Shown here one piece after another: positions 26,501-34,147 of a DNA stretch of 64,000 nt. Source of the DNA: Acidovorax sp. CF316 (GTDB lineage: Bacteria > Pseudomonadota > Gammaproteobacteria > Burkholderiales > Burkholderiaceae_C). The position numbers and the translations under genes are program-made. Positions within the stretch are counted from its first letter, which is position 1. Every line of letters starts with the position of its first letter. The notes under the pieces are model-generated. The model made no database searches, had not been told where the DNA came from, and saw only the letters and a list, made by a program, of their open reading frames with translations. The stretch is from contig NZ_AKJX01000026.1 in the NCBI RefSeq assembly GCF_000276605.1, positions 18,161 through 82,160 of the forward strand. Direction: 5' to 3'.

Positions 26501-27120
26501 GCCGAACGGTGGCCCAACTGGGCATGGAGATCGATGGGCGCACCTTCCTGAGCCTGCGCGCCGACCACCTGCGCGTGCGCAACCCCGGTGTGATCGGGGT
26601 GGACCTGCGCACACCGAGCATGCCTTTCCTGGAGGAGATGCGCAATGCGCAGCTCATCAACCTCTCGACCACCGACGTCCTCGAAGGCACGCCGGGCTTC
26701 GAGGAAGGCACGCTGCAGGCCCTGGGGGCCGGCGTCAACCGCATGTTCAGCCGCCAGTGGTCGGGCTATGCCAAGTACCTGTACCAGCACAGCAGCAGCC
26801 AGTACCTGGACAGCACCAGCAACAGCATGGTGCGCGACCTGCGCATCCCCTACATCCCGCGCCACACGGCCGTGATCGGGGCCACCTGGGCCAGCGCGCA
26901 GCGCGTGTACCTGAGTGCCCGGGCGGTCTACCGGTCCGAGCGCTTCGAGGACAAGCAGAACCTCACGCGCCGCCCGCCGGGCTGGAACCTGGACCTCGTG
27001 GGCTACTGGGAGACACAGGACAAGCACTGGGTGGTGGGCGCCGGGGTGCTGAACCTCTTCGGAGACCGGACGCCACGCCAGACCGTCCGGTACGTGATCG
27101 ATGCGCGCTACCGCTTCTAG
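23506..27120 (+). CDS. FecR-domain / TPR / outer-membrane beta-barrel protein
   Basis: A 1204-residue multi-domain protein. A signal peptide (HLSALAALLALAWPPSHA) is followed by a periplasmic FecR domain (about residues 45-170, with VAAGDFVRTREAARMALLF-like and AAIRGTDWDIEV motifs) and TPR-like helical repeats (about 220-560). A C-terminal beta-barrel of alternating polar/aromatic strands ends in the outer-membrane signature YVIDARYRF. The ATG at 23506 has AAGG just upstream and gives a clean signal peptide. The gene ends 20 bp inside the CHASE2 cyclase gene, so the pair is translationally coupled. A sensing or export role is inferred. Confidence 0.85.
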   Translation: MRHPTMHLSALAALLALAWPPSHAAVPPGAAAEIVGLQGPGEQRAAATPDWKPARQAQALAAGDFVRTREAARMALLFADDTQLRLHQNTVLQVKAVATTAQPMTTLMLSAGRAWTQTRRADGSRLTLETPAATAAIRGTDWDIEVAGDGRTLITVLSGTVEFGNAQGQVSVAANEAAYADVGQAPVKMVLGQPRDRIQWVNALRADALPSLAAQGSTDGGIPAALEPVRKALARRDAAAASGALAQVRSQVPAGWAAAMESAVALQAGDLQAARSQLARQVDGAGQAPVLVAWLMQSDLQLLDGDGPAAVSTLRTALARHWPAHPALVAQLARVQLLTDRVDEAQATLAGAGTGDASLALVRAELARRQGDGPAAIAAYTEATVHMPGDARTWQGLGSAHVEREETDPARKALGQALALDAQAPGAQGERGTLATFVNQFTEAGLAFGTALRDNPADYVALTGQGLMHLKRGQTQAALDDFLRAGVMEPRYARAKVWTAVAYYQLGRTPDALATLRQASALDDKDPLPYLLLAQIQTDLFQPGDAVESARAAVQRMPYLKSLNQVANDQKGSANLGASLAFFGMEDWALELAQQSFSPYWGGSHLFLADRYRGEFAKNSALFQGFLTDPMAFGASQLHSSLLQRPGSHGALGLLLDRDFYRMSAPSLTLNGMDNSHLPVSWFLKAQSARARRSPIDVGVFNVPAFHDPSGTANIGADVLTVGLGLQPSERLNLFAYANQYDVALQGRNRLDLWGDGSEVRQTTADNRARLGVAGLSYRWSPVEQTWLKLGRSRERNRADNFPTLFLFPPLAALGGLKASPEKALTYLQLRHSVDPQPGQRWSVALEHVAEKQSSEVIGYGPLVRQDSAAVPDILVFAGVNEIDRRYTGLTLAGSQQFTPDLLLDGALGLQQIRHRVRGGNAVGLLIRDVSESSQARRSDTERVATPRVGLVFSPAAGTTLRMAYQDWLRPLSASTLTSVETAGIPVEDRMVEAGGRHRRTVAQLGMEIDGRTFLSLRADHLRVRNPGVIGVDLRTPSMPFLEEMRNAQLINLSTTDVLEGTPGFEEGTLQALGAGVNRMFSRQWSGYAKYLYQHSSSQYLDSTSNSMVRDLRIPYIPRHTAVIGATWASAQRVYLSARAVYRSERFEDKQNLTRRPPGWNLDLVGYWETQDKHWVVGAGVLNLFGDRTPRQTVRYVIDARYRF

Positions 27121-29080
27121 GGGCGTCTTGCGCGAAACGGCGCTGGCGCTGGCGGCCAGCGCGCTGGTGCTGCTGCTGGTCTGGGCTGCCACGTTCACGC
27201 GGCCCTGGCATGCACTGGAGTTCAAGACCTTCGACGTGCTCACGGCATGGGCTGCGCCACAGCGCGCTGCTTTCCCGGCCGTGATCCTCGCGATCGACGA
27301 GCCGACCTTCCAGGAGCTGCAGCAGCACTGGCCTTTTCCGCGCAGCCTGCATGCGCGCCTGATCGAGCGCGTGCATGCCGATGGTGCAGTGGCGATCGGG
27401 ATGGACGTGGTGTTCGCCGACCCGAGCAGCGAGGAGGACGATGCAGCGCTGGAACGCGCGGTGGCCATGGCCGCGCCGGTCATGCTGGCCTCGGCGCGCG
27501 AAAAGATCGACAGCGGCAACGCCACGCTGTGGACCGATGTGCCGCCGCTGCAGCGCCTGCTGGCCGCAGGCGGGCAGGCCGGCAGTTCGCTGGTGCAGCC
27601 CGACGACGATTTCGTGGTGCGCCGTGCCTTCGGCGACGGGGACAGCCTGGCCATGCTCCTGGCGCGGCGCGTGGCCGGCGCGCGCTCAGAAGGGCTGCAG
27701 CCCGCCGAGTGGCTGGCCTACCGGGGCCCGCGCGGCAGCTTCGACACGCGCTCGTACTACCAGGCGCTGGAGCCGGGCCTGCTGCCGCCCGGCTTCTTCA
27801 AGGGCAAGATCGTGCTGGTGGGGCGCTCTGCGCTGAGCGCCTCGGACCTGGAGAGCCGGCGTGCCGACATGTTCAATTCGCCCTTCGGCACTGCCGCAGG
27901 GGACCGCCTCTTTCCCGGCGTGGAACTGCAGGCCACGCAGGTGGACAACCTGCTCGCAGGCGACGGCCTGCGCAGCGCGCCAGGGCACTGGACTCCCGTG
28001 CTGCTCCTTCTCATGGTGCCGCTGGTGATCCTGGCCGGCCGGCGCCTGCACACGGGCTGGGCGATCGTGCTGATGGCGGCCCTGGTGCTGGCGATGGCGC
28101 TCGCCTCGTGGCTGCTGTTCGCCCATGCACGGCTGTGGTGGCCGCCGCTGATGCCGATGGCCGCGGCCCTGGGGCTGACGGGCGCCACCGCCCTGGTGAT
28201 CTACGCGACGGTGCGCCAACGGGCGCAGCAGACCCGGGCCATGTTCGCCCAGTATGTGCCGCCCGAGGTGGTGGCGCGCCTGGTGGCCGAGCCCGAACTG
28301 ATGCGCCTGGGCGGCGAGGTGCGCGAGGTGACCATCATGTTCACCGACCTGGCCAACTTCACCACCCTGTCGGAGCAGCTCAGTGCGGAGCAGACGGTGG
28401 AATTGCTCACGGGCTACTTCGACGCCATGACGCCCATCATCCATGCCAGCGGCGGCACGGTGGACAAGTTCATCGGCGATGCGGTGATGGCCTTCTGGGG
28501 CGCGCCGCTCGATGATGCGCAGCACGCCGAGCATGCGGTGCATGCGGCCCTGGACATGCAGCAGGCCATGGAAGCGCTGGTGGCCGATCTGCGCGCGCGC
28601 GGCCTGCCGCCGCTGCAGATGCGCATCGGCCTGCACACGGGGCGGGTGGTGGTGGGCAACGTGGGCTCGCAGCAGCGCTTTTCGTACACGGTGATCGGCG
28701 ATGCGGTGAACCTCGCGGCGCGGCTGGAGGGCGCGAACAAGGCCTTCGGCACGGGCATCCTGCTGTCGGAAACCACGGCGCGGCAGTTGCCGGCCGTGCT
28801 GCCGGTGCGCGTGCTCGACGAGGTCATCGTCAAGGGCCGGGCCGAGCCGGTGCGCGTTTTCACACTCTGTGCCGACAGCGAGGCCTGCATGCTGTCCGCG
28901 GCGGCCCTGGACGCCTTCCAGGCCGGCGATGCGGCAACCGCCGCGGCCCACCTCGACCAGTTGCTGCAGCGTTGCCCCGGCGACCCGGCCGCGCTGCGCC
29001 TGCAGGCCCGGCTGGCCGAGGCGGCGGCGCTGCCTTCGGGCGTGCCCTGGCAGACCGCGGTGGCGCTGGAGAAGTTGTAA
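27101..29080 (+). CDS. CHASE2-domain class III adenylate cyclase
   Basis: A 659-residue membrane cyclase making cAMP. An N-terminal TM helix (residues 13-31) is followed by a periplasmic CHASE2 sensor (about 35-295), three TM helices (298-370) and a cytosolic class III catalytic domain (about 405-590). All key residues are visible: metal ligands D416 and D460, adenine-specifying K456 and D534, and transition-state N537 and R541. It should therefore be an active adenylate, not guanylate, cyclase. The start at 27101 overlaps the FecR-barrel gene by 20 bp, suggesting that the two proteins work together across the envelope. Confidence 0.92.
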   Translation: MRATASRGVLRETALALAASALVLLLVWAATFTRPWHALEFKTFDVLTAWAAPQRAAFPAVILAIDEPTFQELQQHWPFPRSLHARLIERVHADGAVAIGMDVVFADPSSEEDDAALERAVAMAAPVMLASAREKIDSGNATLWTDVPPLQRLLAAGGQAGSSLVQPDDDFVVRRAFGDGDSLAMLLARRVAGARSEGLQPAEWLAYRGPRGSFDTRSYYQALEPGLLPPGFFKGKIVLVGRSALSASDLESRRADMFNSPFGTAAGDRLFPGVELQATQVDNLLAGDGLRSAPGHWTPVLLLLMVPLVILAGRRLHTGWAIVLMAALVLAMALASWLLFAHARLWWPPLMPMAAALGLTGATALVIYATVRQRAQQTRAMFAQYVPPEVVARLVAEPELMRLGGEVREVTIMFTDLANFTTLSEQLSAEQTVELLTGYFDAMTPIIHASGGTVDKFIGDAVMAFWGAPLDDAQHAEHAVHAALDMQQAMEALVADLRARGLPPLQMRIGLHTGRVVVGNVGSQQRFSYTVIGDAVNLAARLEGANKAFGTGILLSETTARQLPAVLPVRVLDEVIVKGRAEPVRVFTLCADSEACMLSAAALDAFQAGDAATAAAHLDQLLQRCPGDPAALRLQARLAEAAALPSGVPWQTAVALEKL

Positions 29081-29105
29081 GAACCTGTGTCTCACAGGTT
29101 CTTAC
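29077..29105 (+). terminator. Hairpin overlapping the cyclase stop codon
   Basis: GTAAGAACCTGTG and CACAGGTTCTTAC form a perfect 13-bp stem with a 3-nt loop, beginning inside the final codons and including the stop codon. There is no T-tract, so it may act as a terminator of unusual type or as an RNA-stability element. Confidence 0.55.
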
Positions 29106-29221
29106 GTGCACGGCTCGCGTTGCGGCGGCTTTGGTGCCACCATGGGGCATGGCCGTGGTCCCGCGCCGCGTGCGGCGAGGGCCAGTGCCTTTTCTTCCGG
29201 ACCCACCCAAGGAGCACCAGC

Positions 29222-29572
29222 ATGCAAGTACAAGTCAACACCGACGACCATATCAACGGCAGCGATTCACTGGCCCAATGGGTGACGGACGAAGCGAAGA
29301 CCCGGCTGTCCCGCTTCCAGGACCATGTGACGCGGCTGGAGGTGTTCCTGTCCGACGTCGATGCCGGCAAGTCGGGCGCCAAGGACAAGCGCTGCCGCAT
29401 CGAGGCGCGCGTGACCGGCCGCCAGCCCGTGACCGTGACGGACGAGGCCGACAAGATGGCGAATGCCTTCATCGGCGCCACCGACAAGCTGGCGCGTGCG
29501 CTCGACACCGACCTGGGCCGCGCCAAGGACCGCCATGGCCGGGACACCATCCGCACGGCCGAAGCGGAATAG
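29222..29572 (+). CDS. HPF/RaiA-family ribosome-associated protein
   Basis: A 116-residue protein of the hibernation-promoting factor/RaiA (YfiA) fold. It opens MQVQVNTDDHINGSDSLAQW, has a conserved RFQDHVTRLEVFLSDVD strand and the helix TDEADKMANAFIGATDKLARALD. Family members bind ribosomes in stationary phase and block or store them. AAGGAG lies about 7 nt before the ATG at 29222. The protein lacks the long C-terminal dimerisation domain of long-form HPF, so it is a short form. It stands between the cyclase hairpin and the converging vanB. Confidence 0.87.
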   Translation: MQVQVNTDDHINGSDSLAQWVTDEAKTRLSRFQDHVTRLEVFLSDVDAGKSGAKDKRCRIEARVTGRQPVTVTDEADKMANAFIGATDKLARALDTDLGRAKDRHGRDTIRTAEAE

Positions 29573-29577
29573 GGCGC

Positions 29578-30555
29578 TTAAAGGTCCAGCACCAGCAGCT
29601 TGCCCTTGGCCCGCGAGCAACAGGGCAGGCATTGCTCGTTCGTCGCCCGCTCCTCGTCGCTGAGGTACATGTCGCGGTGATCCACCTCGCCTTCGAGCAC
29701 GCGCGTAAGGCAGGTACCGCAGACACCTTGCTCGCATGAGGTCATGATGTCCACACCGTGGGTGCGCAGCGCATCCACGATGGAGATGTCGGCCGGGATC
29801 GTGTAGGTGCTGCCCGTGCTGGCAATGCGCACCTCGAAGGCGCCGTCGCCCGAGGTGTCCTGTGCGGGCGCGCCGAAGTATTCGAGGTGGATGCGGTCGG
29901 CCGGCCAGCCCAGGTTCTTCGCGGTGTTCACCACATGGTCGATGAAGCCGGCAGGGCCGCAGACATACAGGCGTGCGTCTGGCGTGATGTCGGCCAGCAC
30001 GGCCATGAGGTCGAGCTTCTGCTCGCGTCCACCCTCGTCGGTGTGGACCCGCACGTGCGGTGCCATGGCCGACGTTGCGATCTCCTGGGCAAATGCCGTG
30101 CGCGCCGCGGAGCGCGTGCAGTAGTGCAAGGTGAAGTCGGCGCCGGTGTGGGCCAGGCGTTCGGCCATGCACAGCAGCGGCGTGACGCCGATGCCGCCGG
30201 CCAGCAGCAGCGTGCGCCGCGCCGGGTGCAGTTCGAAATGGTTGCGCGGCGTGCTGATGGTGAGCATGTCACCCTCGTGCACGGCATCGTGCATGCCCAC
30301 CGAGCCGCCGCGCGAGGCCGCGTCGCGCAGCACGGCGATGCGGTAGCGGTGTTGCTCGCTGGCGCTGTTGCACAGTGAGTACTGGCGCGTTATCTGGCTG
30401 GAGCCGCCGGGCACGTGCACATCGATGTGCGAGCCGGCGCTGAAGGCGGGCAGCGGCGCACCATCGGGTCGGGCCAGCTCGAAGCTGGCGATGCCCTCGG
30501 CCTCGACCTGCTTGCGCACCACGCGCACCTGCAGGGTTTCCTGGGCGGCCGTCAT
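29578..30555 (-). CDS. vanB: Vanillate O-demethylase reductase subunit
   Basis: A 325-residue class IA oxygenase reductase that moves electrons from NADH through FMN to the VanA Rieske centre. Domain order: flavin-binding (RQYSLCN at 57-63), NAD-binding (AGGIGVTP at 119-126, and VCGPAGF), and a C-terminal plant-type 2Fe-2S domain with C274, C279, C282 and a fourth Cys at 309 or 312. Its ATG overlaps the vanA stop by 4 bp, so the two subunits are co-translated. Other demethylase reductases look alike; the vanA partner and the pmd pathway nearby support vanillate. Confidence 0.9.
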   Translation of the reverse strand: MTAAQETLQVRVVRKQVEAEGIASFELARPDGAPLPAFSAGSHIDVHVPGGSSQITRQYSLCNSASEQHRYRIAVLRDAASRGGSVGMHDAVHEGDMLTISTPRNHFELHPARRTLLLAGGIGVTPLLCMAERLAHTGADFTLHYCTRSAARTAFAQEIATSAMAPHVRVHTDEGGREQKLDLMAVLADITPDARLYVCGPAGFIDHVVNTAKNLGWPADRIHLEYFGAPAQDTSGDGAFEVRIASTGSTYTIPADISIVDALRTHGVDIMTSCEQGVCGTCLTRVLEGEVDHRDMYLSDEERATNEQCLPCCSRAKGKLLVLDL

Positions 30556-31583
30556 GCCGTCTGCTCCGCGGCCAGGGCGCGATCGATCACCTTGCGCGAC
30601 TGCACGCCACCGGCGTCGATGTTGAGCATGAGCAGCTTGCGCTCGGGGTAGCGCAGCAGGTTCAGCTGCTGCAGCTCCAGCATCTCGCGGTCCTCGGAAA
30701 AGATCTTGCCCTGGCCTTCGCGGATCTGCGCGGTGAGGGCCGGGTCCTCGGGCTTGAAGTGGCGCGCCATGCCCCAGAAGTAGTGGATCGAGGTCTCGGT
30801 CTCGGGCGTGATGAAGTCGACCACGATGCTCGAGGCCTTCTTGTCCGCCGGGGCGTCGTAGCCGCCATGGCCGGCGAGCGCCACGCCGACCTCGATCAGC
30901 ACGTGGCTCGGCGGTGTGAAGTGGCAGACCTGCCAGCGGTCCACGGGCTGGTCGTCAGGCAGGCCGTTCATGCGCAGCGCCATCTGCCAGAACGGGGGCG
31001 CCTGGATGTTCTCCATGAAGCGGCTGGTGATGACCTCGTCGCCTTCGACGCGCGTCTTGCAAGGCACCTCGTCGATTTCCTTCTGGCCGATGCTGTTGGA
31101 GTGCACATAGGTCTCGTGCGTCAGGTCCATCAGGTTGTCGACCATCAGCCGGTAGTCGCAGGCAATGTGGTAGAGCCCGCCGCCATAGGCCCACTCGGGG
31201 CTCTCGGCCCATGCGAGGTGGTGGATCTTGGCGGGGTCGGCCTGCGCGGCATCGCCGGGCCAGACCCAGATGAAGCCGTAGCGCTCCACCGCCGGAAAGT
31301 TGCGTGTGCGCGGAAAGCCCTGAACCCGCTGGCCCGGCATCGAGACGGCCTTGCCATCGCAGCCCACGCGCAGGCCGTGGTAGCCGCACATCAGCTGGCC
31401 ATCGCAGACCTTGCCCAGCGACAGGGGGGCGCCGCGGTGGGGGCAGAAGTCGTCGAGCGCCGCGACCTGGTCGGGCGCCGGGCGGTAGAAGACCATCTTC
31501 TCGCCGCAGATGGTGCGGCCCAGGGGTTTGTCGGCAATCTCGTCGGGGGTGCAGGCGACGTACCAGGCGTTCTTGGGAAACAT
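30552..31583 (-). CDS. vanA: Vanillate O-demethylase oxygenase subunit
   Basis: A 343-residue Rieske non-heme iron monooxygenase that converts vanillate to protocatechuate and formaldehyde. The Rieske cluster ligands are C47, H49, C66 and H69; the mononuclear iron site is D153-x2-H156-x4-H161 (MDLTHETYVH). Length and motifs match VanA. The ATG at 31583 has a GGAGAG-type site upstream. It is divergent from the GntR gene, and two TGTATACA palindromes lie upstream. Related O-demethylases for syringate or other methoxybenzoates cannot be excluded by motifs alone. Confidence 0.9.
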   Translation of the reverse strand: MFPKNAWYVACTPDEIADKPLGRTICGEKMVFYRPAPDQVAALDDFCPHRGAPLSLGKVCDGQLMCGYHGLRVGCDGKAVSMPGQRVQGFPRTRNFPAVERYGFIWVWPGDAAQADPAKIHHLAWAESPEWAYGGGLYHIACDYRLMVDNLMDLTHETYVHSNSIGQKEIDEVPCKTRVEGDEVITSRFMENIQAPPFWQMALRMNGLPDDQPVDRWQVCHFTPPSHVLIEVGVALAGHGGYDAPADKKASSIVVDFITPETETSIHYFWGMARHFKPEDPALTAQIREGQGKIFSEDREMLELQQLNLLRYPERKLLMLNIDAGGVQSRKVIDRALAAEQTA

Positions 31584-31627
31584 GATGCTTGTCTCTCTCC
31601 GTGGGGGAAGGATGTGTCGCGCCGCAG

Positions 31628-31641
31628 GCCTGTATACAGGC
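31628..31641. promoter_or_regulatory. GCCTGTATACAGGC palindrome upstream of vanA (TGTATACA site 1)
   Basis: A perfect 14-bp palindrome containing the TGTATACA core at 31631-31638, about 45 bp upstream of the vanA start. The core recurs at four other promoters in this catabolic region. It is a probable operator of the adjacent GntR/FCD regulator. Confidence 0.65.
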
Positions 31642-31693
31642 AGCCTGCGAATCGCTGTATTCGCAAGGGGATTGTGCGAAAAAGCCCGATTTC

Positions 31694-31701
31694 TGTATAC
31701 A
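31694..31701. promoter_or_regulatory. TGTATACA site 2 in vanA/gntR spacer
   Basis: The TGTATACA core within TTTCTGTATACATAAAA lies near the middle of the 262-bp divergent spacer. The 3' context differs from site 3, but both are preceded by TTTC. Confidence 0.6.
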
Positions 31702-31800
31702 TAAAAAAGCCATAAACCAGTTATCGCGCGTTGGCATATCCCGTAAGATGTTGTTTTATATGGGGAGGGGTTGCCAGGGGATGGAGGTCTGGCAGATTTC

Positions 31801-31808
31801 TGTATACA
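31801..31808. promoter_or_regulatory. TGTATACA site 3 upstream of gntR
   Basis: The TGTATACA core lies 38 bp before the GntR start codon, a position suited to autoregulation. It is preceded by TTTC as at site 2. Confidence 0.6.
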
Positions 31809-31845
31809 TTCAGCCTTACGCCAGAACTCCCGCTCCGCACCGACC

Positions 31846-32622
31846 ATGAACCATCCCGAACCCCAGGCCCTGGCCGCCCTTGGCGACGCGGCAGAAGCTG
31901 GCGCCTCGCAGTCGGTCAAGGCCCAGCTGCGGTTGCGCGAGATGATCCTGGCTGGCGAGCTTGCCGGTGGCGCGCGCATTGCCGAGCTGCCGCTGGTGGA
32001 GATGCTCGGGGTCTCGCGCACCCCCATCCGGGCCGCACTGATGCGGCTGGAGCAGGAAGGGCTGCTGCACCGCCTGCAAGGTGGCGGTTATGCCGTGCGC
32101 ACCTTCTCGGAAACCGACGTGGCCGATGCCATCGAACTGCGCGGCACCATGGAGGGGCTGGCCGCGCGGCTGGCCGCCGAGCGCGGCGTGGCGGCGGACA
32201 TGATGGCCGAAACCGAGCAATGCCTGGACGAGATCGACACCGTGCTGGCGCCGCGCTCGCTCGACGATGAGGGCTTTTCGGCCTACGTGGCGCTCAATGC
32301 GCGCTTTCACCACCTGCTCAGCCGCATGGTGGGCAGCGACGTCATCGTGCGCGAGCTCGACCGGGTCAAGGGCCTGCCCTTCGCTTCGCCCTCGGCCTTC
32401 GTGGTGGTGCAGACGCATTCACCCGCTGCGCGCGACATGCTGGTGGTGGCGCAGGACCAGCACCGGCAGGTGCTCGACGCCATCGGGCGGCGCGAGGGTG
32501 CGCGGGCCGAGGCCATCATGCGCGAGCACTCACGCATCACGCGGCGCAACCTGCTCGCTGCCGTGCAGGCGTCCCAGGGTCAGGGTTTGCCCGGGGTGCA
32601 ACTCATCAGGGAAGGCGCCTGA
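31846..32622 (+). CDS. vanR: GntR/FadR-family (FCD) regulator, VanR-like
   Basis: A 258-residue GntR-family regulator with an N-terminal winged HTH (about residues 25-90, including GVSRTPIRAALMRLEQEGLL) and an FCD all-helical ligand domain (about 105-235; metal-ligand His residues in NARFHHLL and near HRQVLDAI). It is divergent from vanAB, the position of VanR, whose vanillate-bound form loses DNA binding in other bacteria. The start ATG at 31846 lacks a strong ribosome site. TGTATACA sites at its own promoter and at livK and pmd suggest wider control. The name rests on context. Confidence 0.75.
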   Translation: MNHPEPQALAALGDAAEAGASQSVKAQLRLREMILAGELAGGARIAELPLVEMLGVSRTPIRAALMRLEQEGLLHRLQGGGYAVRTFSETDVADAIELRGTMEGLAARLAAERGVAADMMAETEQCLDEIDTVLAPRSLDDEGFSAYVALNARFHHLLSRMVGSDVIVRELDRVKGLPFASPSAFVVVQTHSPAARDMLVVAQDQHRQVLDAIGRREGARAEAIMREHSRITRRNLLAAVQASQGQGLPGVQLIREGA

Positions 32623-32722
32623 CCTATAACTGTGGCAAGTTATCACAATCGGCGATATCTAAAAGTTTGAAATCCCGCTTGTGTAAGCTGGCACCTCCCT
32701 ACAGACTCCGCCCAGCCAACGC

Positions 32723-32730
32723 TGTATACA
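32723..32730. promoter_or_regulatory. TGTATACA site 4 upstream of livK
   Basis: The same 8-bp palindrome occurs 29 bp before the livK start codon, just upstream of its AGGAGA ribosome site, close to the likely transcription start. A repressor bound here would block the ABC transporter operon. Confidence 0.6.
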
Positions 32731-32758
32731 ACGACATTTCCACAGGAGACAAAGCACC

Positions 32759-33937
32759 ATGCACAAACGCCACCTTCTGCGCGCCTCGGCCGCTGCCGCC
32801 GCCGTGATGACTCTGGCCGCGCTGCCGGCCATGGCCCAGGACAATGTCTTCAAGATCGGCCTGATCCTGCCCTTGACCGGGCAGCAGGCGACCACGGGCC
32901 GCCAGATCGAGGCCGCCGCGCGCCTGTACATGGCGCAGAACGGCGACACGGTCGGTGGCAAGAAGGTGCAACTCATCGTCAAGGACGACACCAGCCTGCC
33001 CGACGTGACGCGCCGCCTGGCCCAGGAACTGGTGGTGAACGACAAGGTCAATGTGCTGGCCGGCATGGGCATCACGCCCTCGGCCATGGCCACGGCGCCG
33101 CTGGCCACGCAGGCCAAGACTCCGCTGGTGGTGATGGCGGCGGCCACGTCGAGCATCACCGAGGCATCGCCCTATGTGGTGCGCACCAGCTTCACCCTGC
33201 CCCAGGTGTCGGTGGCCCTGGCCGACTGGGCGCCCAAGAACGGCATCAAGAAGGTCGTCACCCTGGTGAGCGACTACGGCCCGGGCATCGACGCCGAGAA
33301 GTTCTTCAACCAGCGCCTGGCCTTCAACGGCGGCCAGGTGACCGAGGCGCTGCGCGTGCCGCTGCGCAACCCGGACTTCGCCCCCTTCCTGCAGAAGGTG
33401 CGCGACGCCAAGCCCGATGCGCTGTTCGTGTTCGTGCCCTCGGGCGCGGGCGCCGCAGTGATGAAGCAGTTCCTGGAGCGCGGCATGGACAAGGCCGGCA
33501 TCAAGCTCATCGCCACTGGCGACGTGACCGATGACGACCAGCTCAACGACATGGGCGACGGCGCCCTGGGCGTGGTCACCTCGCACCACTACTCGGCCGC
33601 GCATCCCTCGCCGTTGAACAAGAAGTTCGTCGAGGCCTTCGAGAAGGCCAACAAGGGCCTGCGCCCCAACTTCATGGCCGTGGGCGGCTACGACGGCATG
33701 CGTGTGATCTACGAAGCGCTCAAGACCACCAAGGGCGCGGGCGGCGGCGACGCCCTGCTGGCGGCCATGAAGGGCCAGGTCTTCGAGAGCCCGCGCGGCC
33801 CCGTGTTCGTGGATGCGCAGACCCGCGACATCGTGCAGAACGTCTACCTGCGCAAGGTCGAGCGCGTCAATGGCCAGCTCTACAACGTGGAATTCGACGT
33901 CATCAAGGACGTCAAGGATCCCGGCAAGACGAAGTAA
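32759..33937 (+). CDS. Branched-chain-type ABC transporter substrate-binding protein
   Basis: A 392-residue periplasmic type I binding protein. The signal peptide runs to ALPAMA-QDNVFK (about residue 27), and the mature part opens IGLILPLTGQQATTGRQIEAA as in LivK-like receptors. AGGAGA precedes the ATG. It is followed, after about 210 bp, by permease and ATPase genes, and lies between vanAB and the pmd operon. Liv-type transporters of aromatic acids are known (for example the PcaMNVWX protocatechuate system of Sinorhizobium), so an aromatic acid ligand is the best guess. It is probably co-regulated by the GntR protein. Confidence 0.87.
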   Translation: MHKRHLLRASAAAAAVMTLAALPAMAQDNVFKIGLILPLTGQQATTGRQIEAAARLYMAQNGDTVGGKKVQLIVKDDTSLPDVTRRLAQELVVNDKVNVLAGMGITPSAMATAPLATQAKTPLVVMAAATSSITEASPYVVRTSFTLPQVSVALADWAPKNGIKKVVTLVSDYGPGIDAEKFFNQRLAFNGGQVTEALRVPLRNPDFAPFLQKVRDAKPDALFVFVPSGAGAAVMKQFLERGMDKAGIKLIATGDVTDDDQLNDMGDGALGVVTSHHYSAAHPSPLNKKFVEAFEKANKGLRPNFMAVGGYDGMRVIYEALKTTKGAGGGDALLAAMKGQVFESPRGPVFVDAQTRDIVQNVYLRKVERVNGQLYNVEFDVIKDVKDPGKTK

Positions 33938-33953
33938 CCCCGGGATAGGACGC

Positions 33954-33988
33954 CCCCCTGAGTCGCTTCGCGCCTTCCCCCCAGGGGG
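33954..33988. repeat. Comamonadaceae-type intergenic hairpin repeat
   Basis: The arms CCCCCTG and CAGGGGG flank a 21-bp loop (AGTCGCTTCGCGCC...) between the binding-protein gene and the permease gene. Elements of this form are familiar in intergenic regions of Comamonadaceae genomes. Here it may end or attenuate transcription after the highly expressed binding-protein gene. The repeat-family assignment is from memory of the pattern. Confidence 0.5.
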
Positions 33989-34147
33989 ACGCCACCCGTG
34001 GCCTGGCAAAGCCAGTTCCACGGTGGCACTGGCTTGTGGCGCGCCAGTATTCAAAGCTGCAGGTATTTCCGCTGTTGGGGTGTGTACCAGTGCAAGCAAG
34101 TGGTGCGGGTGCACTGCGCATGTGCTGTTTTCTATTGAAATGATTGC

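Noticed and set aside
23506..27120. FecIR iron-signalling system
   Set aside because: There is no FecI-type sigma factor gene nearby and the FecR domain is on a secreted protein fused to TPR and barrel regions.
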